From Serinus canaria (lineage: Eukaryota; Chordata; Aves; Passeriformes; Fringillidae): a stretch of 64,000 bases of DNA. How positions within the stretch are numbered: the first letter of the stretch is position 1; each line of letters starts with the position of its first letter. The notes below the pieces were generated by a model that was given only the letters and a program-made list of their open reading frames with translations, did no database searches and was not told the DNA's origin. A program made the translations under genes and the position numbers. Of this stretch, positions 58,801 through 64,000 are shown piece after piece. Location of the stretch: the NCBI RefSeq assembly GCF_022539315.1, contig NC_066315.1, positions 47,225,174 to 47,289,173 of the forward strand, in the 5' to 3' direction.

Positions 58801-61800
58801 GCCTTTAGGATTTTTTTTAATGTGGGTACTATATGCACTTTGTATCCCTCTCTTTGCATTTTGGAACTAAGGAATGTTGCCTTGTGAACACAACTAGCAT
58901 GGAACCTGCATTGAAGGCATTCGTGGCATTTCATTTTTGGGCTTGGGATTTTTTTCCAATTCCCCCTCTTCTGTGAAAATTAGCAATGCTGAGATTTGTT
59001 TTCACAAAAAAACTGTTGAGATTGACATTCTATTTGTCCTGTGTTGCCCTACAATAGAACATTGTTTAAGACTTCAGCCTTAGACAGTTAAAAATGTCAA
59101 ATGTGTATTTAATTGCTGTGTAACAAGACAGATAATGGCTGGCACAGTTCTCACAATAATTTATGTACCACCAAACAAGTGCAGTTTATATGCTTCCCTT
59201 TAAAGGCCATTAGTTCAATTGCACAATTTCTTGTCTCAACCTTAAAACCTAGATCAAAAGAGTCATTAAGTATCCTTCAGATGTGATCAAATTGAGTGAT
59301 GACTTACAAGTGCTATATTTAAAACAAACCTTTTAAACCTGAGTACTTTAAGGAATCACCTTGTATTAGTGTGGAACATTTACTAAAACAGCTATTTTAT
59401 ATGGATTATAATCAGGGTACTCAAATTTCCAACGGGTAGGAAATGAAAAAGAATGTTATATAGCTTAATTGGTATCTCTTTATATGTTTTTTGTATAGAG
59501 ATATCTTAAACAGGTATTTACCATAATTTAGCTAGGTATAGTATCAGTCTATTTTTAAAATTTAAGTTTGAGGCAAAGAAATTCACATTTTGATTTAGAA
59601 GGTGTAATAGCAATTTTTTTAAAAATATTGACAGCCATGCTTTTATTTGTTGAACTTTTTTATGACCTCTTGACAATCATTTCAATGTTGTTTATTTTGT
59701 TAGAGGGCTAGTGCCAGTCAGGTGACTTGACCAGATGCTTTAGCAATGTGACAGAAAACCCTGCTAGCAAGACTTGACAGATCAAGTGATGATTCAGGAT
59801 TAAAAAAAAAAAAATTACTTTCAAACATTTCTGATGATGTTCGGGTCTATAGGAGCCCCTATTCTTTAATTTTGCCGTTGCTTGTGTCTCTTTAGCCTGA
59901 TTTTCTTTCAGTGCCAAGCTAGTTGGAGACAGTAGTTGATTTAATGACTGAAATTTGGAACCTGCTGCCTACCTATGCTAAACAGTATTCCATCATCTTT
60001 TACTCTGAGCTGTTACCCATTAACACACTGCAATGTCTGGTAACACATGACTTATTGACCACTCAGAAACTCCTTGAAAGAACCCGTGCCAGGCGAGAGA
60101 ACCTGCAGAGGAAAATGGCAGAGCGGCCGAAGATGGGGGCGAGACCCACAATGCAGACCAAGAGGGCCAGAGAGCCTTTGGCAGAAACTGGTAACCAGGC
60201 AACTCTTCCCAGTGATGAAGGTATTTAGTGGCATGTTTAATAAAGATTGTTTTGATACCAGTCTCATCTTTTTTTTCCAAAGGGAAAGTGAAAACACTGA
60301 GCATTTATCTTGCACTAAACAGTCATGGATGCAGTTACTTGGCCACTAAGACTAGCTTGTGTTTAGCTGGACCTGAGAGCAGATGTGCCAAGTCCTTAGC
60401 AAGCTCTTTAGAAACAATTGCGTAATGCCAAAGAGAGTGCCTTGTGCTTGGTAGATTTGGGAAGTGCATCTTTTTGGGAAGCATATCAGGGTATTCATAA
60501 GTCATAGCTTTATTTGTACTACAGTTACGTGTTGTTGGAAAGTATTTTAGATTGTTTGAATACTAATTTGTTTGAATCTCTGACCTATCTAGTAAAACCA
60601 GATACAAAGCCATCACCATCAAAAAGACTCTGCCCTAATGATATGGAGACTCAGGCTTCTAGTTCAGAGAATGTACAGCCAGTTCCTTCAAGTTCCACAA
60701 GCCATGATTCTCCTCAGGTGACTTCAGAATCACATGAAACTGCTTCTAACAGAGCTTCATTGGTTCAGCCTCTTGAGAAAGTGAAACAAAACACCAAGTC
60801 AGAAACTCCTGCGGCCCTTTCAGTCAAAACACGTATGCAGAAGTTGGCGGAGCAGCGGCGCTGCTGGGATAGTGAAGGTATGTTTCACTTGCTAAGCACC
60901 ATTGGTGACTCTCAGTGTTTGCATTGATGGTTATGCAAAGAAGAAGATAATGTTGTGTGTGGGAAGTTTAATGTTTTTTAAAAGAATTCTAAGCCAATTC
61001 TAGGGCAGGCCTAAAATACCGAAGCTGTTATCTACACCTTAATTTTAAACTTCTGGTTTTTTACTACTCTCATGCCTTGCTCCTCACAACACTGACATAA
61101 AATTAGTAAACTGTTTGCTTATATTTTTTTAATTTGATTAGTCTCAATGCCTCTAGGGCTAGTTGCTTGATTCTGTTGATGGCTGGAACATCTATTTGTT
61201 GATAAACTCAATATATAGTATAATGCAAAAGATACAACTATATCTCAGTATAATTTATTAGCAAAATAAATGTGTTTTCTTTTTTTTCTAGATCCCTCTG
61301 AATGTGTTCCTCTGTCTCCTCTCCAGTCAAAAGATCTGTGTGTTTCTCCACCTAAGCAGACATCCAATGCCCTGGCAAGCGAAACCCCTATTGGGAGAAG
61401 AGGCCGTTTAGCTAACCTTGCTGCTACAATTGGTTCCTGGGAAGATGACCTAAGTCATCCATCTGCAAAGCAAAACAATGCACAAGAACAGCCTGGCACT
61501 ACTTGTTTATCCAAATTGTCCACTACAAGTGGAGCATCTGCTAGAATCAATAGTAGCAGTGTAAAGCAGGAAGCTGCATCCTGTTCTCAAAGGCTTGTTG
61601 AGGCTTCTATTAATAAACCAGCAAACTCAAAGAGAGCGGTGAGTGTCTGATTTAGTTGCTGATTAAAAATTGATTTGAGTATTGTATTGGGGCGGACAAA
61701 TGTTAGCACATAACTGTTTAATCTGAATTTTAAGATTTAGTGTGAGTAGTCTTAGTCTATTTACAACTTTCGCTTTATTGCAATCCCACGTGCCCTTTTT

Positions 61801-63887
61801 TTAATAGGAGATCTGAAACAGCTTAGAATTCCTTTTATTGGAACCTAAAGATGAGAGTACTTATGTGTTTTGTTGATGGCAATATACTTGATTGCTGCTC
61901 TTGACCATCAGAAGGGGGGCTTGTTACAGAGATACTGGGTTTCACTGTAAGTTCATGTAGTTGATTGACTGAAATTGTGAATGTTATTGCTGTACGAAGA
62001 CTCAATCAGAATGATGAAATAAGTAGTATCAGACACTTATTGATTAATTTATGCAATTTCTGCCATGACAATATCTACCATGTGCATTCTTGTTTAGGGA
62101 AATGTGGGATAATATTTGAAATAGCTGGCAAGGGCATCTGGAATCAAATGCTGAAACAATTTGAATACTGGATTAAAAAAAAAGTACTAAAAGCTTAGCA
62201 CTTGTTCTTGGCTTTTTCTTTTGTTGAAGGAACAGGTGTATTAGGTGATAGTGTGCTATGCAGAGTGCTTTCATTCTTTTTCCTCTTGAGTGTCTAAGAA
62301 CATAAGTCTCATCTTTTATTTTTTTCTTTTTCCCCTGTTAAGGATCCAAACAATTTTTTAACGCTATCTTCAAGAGCCACTGCTCCCTGTTCTAAAGAAT
62401 CTGAAGTACAGCAACGGCCAGCAGAGAATCCCTGCAGTCCTCGGAAGACTGAAGAGTGTACACAAACAGCGAAGTCAGCTTTACCTCAACCAGTTCAGTC
62501 CAAAGCAGAGCCAGTCAAAGGAACACATGTGCAACTTGAACCTAAGGGTAAACCCACAACACCAGGTAGGCTGTTATTTGGCTTCAGTAAATATTCATTC
62601 AATGTGCTGTGTTGAAAACAACATACTAGTTAAGAATTTAAGGTACCATACCAGATAATACCTATTTCCAGCTGTAACTTGAATAAAATGCTAATGAGTT
62701 CTGTGATAATGGTTTTAAGTTATACAGCTTCTGTATTTTGCAGGGGATTTTTTCTTAGACATGTTTTTAGTAACTCTTAAGAGCAAAAGCAGCCTAACAT
62801 GTTAATTGAGATTATTCAAAATTTATTTCAGACTGTTTGGTACTGTATGTATCCATTTGATATAATGTTAAAAGCCTGCATATTTAGAAGAAATCGAAGC
62901 TTGTTGCCACATAGGTGCTCTACCTTTGCGATGTCTTTATTTTCAGTGATAGCATTGATGTCAAAACAAGTGAACATCCTCAGTTTTAAATTCAATGGCG
63001 TGTTGTGTCAGGAACCTGGACTAATAGCTTGAACTCTTAAAAATGATGGCTAGAAAAGCAAGTTTTAGATATGCTGACAGTAACAGATAAGCTCAGTCAA
63101 GCAGGGTGGATGCCAAACAACATATCCCCCTCATGCACTAGAATGCTAATTTCTGTGAATGATGTAAGTGGGGCTGGTTGAAGAGGAAATTTGGAAAAGG
63201 CAAACCAGTTCAAATAACTGATGTATTACATATGGACTGTAGTAAAAGAGAGACATCTACTTGCTTTGATGTTCTGTTTTATTAACATTACTGTTATGAT
63301 TTGCATTTCAGGTTCAGTTTGTAAAAAGTGTAATGGAGTAAGAGCTGTAAAGGAGGCAGCTTAATTGCTTTACTGGGAACCTTCACCAGGATACAAAATT
63401 GCAGTGATTTCTTTAATTTTGAGAGTTTCTTTCAAAACAAAACAATTGTTCTTGTAGGGGGATCTGGAATTAAGCCCTTCCTGGAACGCTTTGGGGAGCG
63501 CTGTCAGGAGCGTAGTGCACGCAGCCCTGCTACGAATACTCCAGGGTGCAGAACACCCACTGTTACCCCAAATACAAGGACAATCCAGGAGAGGCTTCTC
63601 AAACAAAATGAAAATTCCTCTACTGCCAGTTTAGCACTTCAGCTTAAACAGGTATGACTTGTTACGTTCATAGCTAGCTTATAAGCTTGGGGAAGGTTAT
63701 TACTGTTCTGCCCCTACCTGAGACATCTGAAATGTTGTGACACCTTAAGCTTTTCTCCCGTTTCCCTTCATTTGTTTAGGAACGTGAACGGGAACTTGCA
63801 TGCCTTCGTGGCAGATTTGATAGGGGCAATCTGTGGAGTGCGGAGAAAAGTGACAGTTCAAAGAGGAAGCTTCCAGAAGCTAAAATG
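55882..63887 (+). CDS. ANLN: ANLN (anillin), N-terminal part, continues past the window
   Basis: The coding exons are 55882-55899, 60067-60220, 60593-60877, 61292-61638, 62343-62565, 63458-63651 and 63780-63887. They join in frame into residues 1-443. Anillin is the cleavage-furrow scaffold that links F-actin, myosin II, septins and RhoA during cytokinesis and is nuclear in interphase. Visible parts are the [21 protein letters not shown]-terminus, a Ser/Pro-rich stretch, [27 protein letters not shown] followed by SWEDD (myosin-binding region in the mammalian protein), [28 protein letters not shown] and [18 protein letters not shown] in the actin-binding region. The C-terminal anillin-homology and PH domains lie beyond 64000. 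No premature stop or frameshift was seen. Confidence 0.96.
55900..60066 (+). other. ANLN intron 1
   Basis: The first 480 bases belong to the CpG island. The rest is AT-rich with one CR1 3' remnant at about 58319-58432 and no other recognised feature. Confidence 0.85.
58319..58432 (+). mobile_element. CR1 3'-end remnant in ANLN intron 1
   Basis: GGGTCAGGAGCTGGGCTTCT followed by GGGTCCATTCCAACTCAGTG and TATTCTAGGAT matches the 3' end of the CR1 type also seen at 8100-8186. Confidence 0.75.
60067..60220 (+). CDS. ANLN: ANLN coding exon 2
   Basis: The acceptor CCACTCAG has a weak pyrimidine tract, and the donor is GAAG|GTATTT. The 51 codons start [20 protein letters not shown] and include a basic Arg/Lys cluster (TKRAREPL). 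Confidence 0.95.
60221..60592 (+). other. ANLN intron 2
   Basis: A short intron of 372 bases. Nothing further is seen. Confidence 0.9.
60593..60877 (+). CDS. ANLN: ANLN coding exon 3
   Basis: Acceptor CTATCTAG and donor GAAG|GTATGT bound the exon. It encodes [17 protein letters not shown], a Ser/Thr-rich linker, and the conserved [14 protein letters not shown]. Confidence 0.95.
60878..61291 (+). other. ANLN intron 3
   Basis: A short AT-rich intron with a strong polypyrimidine tract before the acceptor. Confidence 0.9.
61292..61638 (+). CDS. ANLN: ANLN coding exon 4
   Basis: Acceptor TTTTCTAG and donor GCG|GTGAGT bound 115 codons. The exon carries [20 protein letters not shown], then [12 protein letters not shown] and [20 protein letters not shown]. 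Confidence 0.96.
61639..62342 (+). other. ANLN intron 4
   Basis: An AT-rich intron. No repeat or alternative exon was recognised. Confidence 0.9.
62343..62565 (+). CDS. ANLN: ANLN coding exon 5
   Basis: Acceptor CCTGTTAAG and donor CCAG|GTAGGC bound the exon. Its 74 codons have no internal Met start, so start-based ORF finding would miss it. It begins [10 protein letters not shown], is poorly conserved and Ser/Glu/Pro-rich, and ends [10 protein letters not shown], joining to GGSGIKPF. Confidence 0.9.
62566..63457 (+). other. ANLN intron 5
   Basis: An AT-rich intron. No transposon or RNA gene was recognised. Confidence 0.9.
63458..63651 (+). CDS. ANLN: ANLN coding exon 6
   Basis: Acceptor TCTTGTAG and donor AAACAG|GTATGA bound the exon. 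It encodes [20 protein letters not shown], then [14 protein letters not shown], ending LALQLKQ. This is a highly conserved anillin segment. Confidence 0.96.
63780..63887 (+). CDS. ANLN: ANLN coding exon 7
   Basis: Acceptor TTGTTTAG and donor ATG|GTAATG bound 36 codons, EREREL then [17 protein letters not shown]. The gene continues beyond the window after this exon. Confidence 0.93.
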
Positions 63888-64000
63888 GTAATGTGTTACC
63901 TCATCAATGAAAATATGATACTTTGAAATGCTTTAACATATTCTGAATACAGTGTTAGATGTGGAAATGTATATAAGGGATAAAAACCTATGCTTTGGGA

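Overview
The window is nuclear DNA of a bird, most likely a songbird. This rests on several CR1 LINE fragments ending in avian-type TTCTATGAT tails, two solo LTRs resembling families I associate with passerine genomes, and intron-rich vertebrate genes. No bacterial, phage, CRISPR or operon features were seen. The gene order EEPD1, MATCAP2 (KIAA0895), ANLN matches the order I know from human chromosome 7p14.

Layout. (1) Positions 1-9220: the last three coding exons of EEPD1 on the plus strand, with the stop at 8927-8929 and a poly(A) signal at 9201-9206. The large intron between them carries two CR1 copies, one with a pentamer microsatellite inside. (2) About 9221-16360: intergenic sequence between two convergent genes, with nothing recognised. 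(3) About 16360-43250, minus strand: a complete MATCAP2 coding sequence in seven exons (501 codons plus stop), with its start codon inside a CpG-island promoter at about 42630-43330. (4) About 43330-55500: an intergenic stretch separating two head-to-head genes. It holds two solo LTRs, a long TA/CA palindrome, a GGATA microsatellite and CR1 remnants. (5) Positions 55500-64000, plus strand: the CpG-island promoter and first seven coding exons of ANLN (443 codons); the gene runs off the window.

Functions. EEPD1 is a DNase I-fold endonuclease/exonuclease/phosphatase-family protein linked to replication-fork repair. MATCAP2 is a zinc metallopeptidase-like tubulin tyrosine carboxypeptidase. ANLN is the cytokinetic scaffold anillin. 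MATCAP2 and ANLN both act on the cytoskeleton and diverge from each other, but here each has its own CpG island about 13 kb apart.

All exon boundaries were read by eye from GT/AG sites, reading-frame continuity and recalled protein families. Codon phases agree across every junction in all three genes. I found no convincing undescribed system. The most unusual items are a very GC-rich low-complexity block inside MATCAP2 exon 2, several perfect inverted repeats, and paired opposed ZNF143-like motifs at the MATCAP2 promoter.
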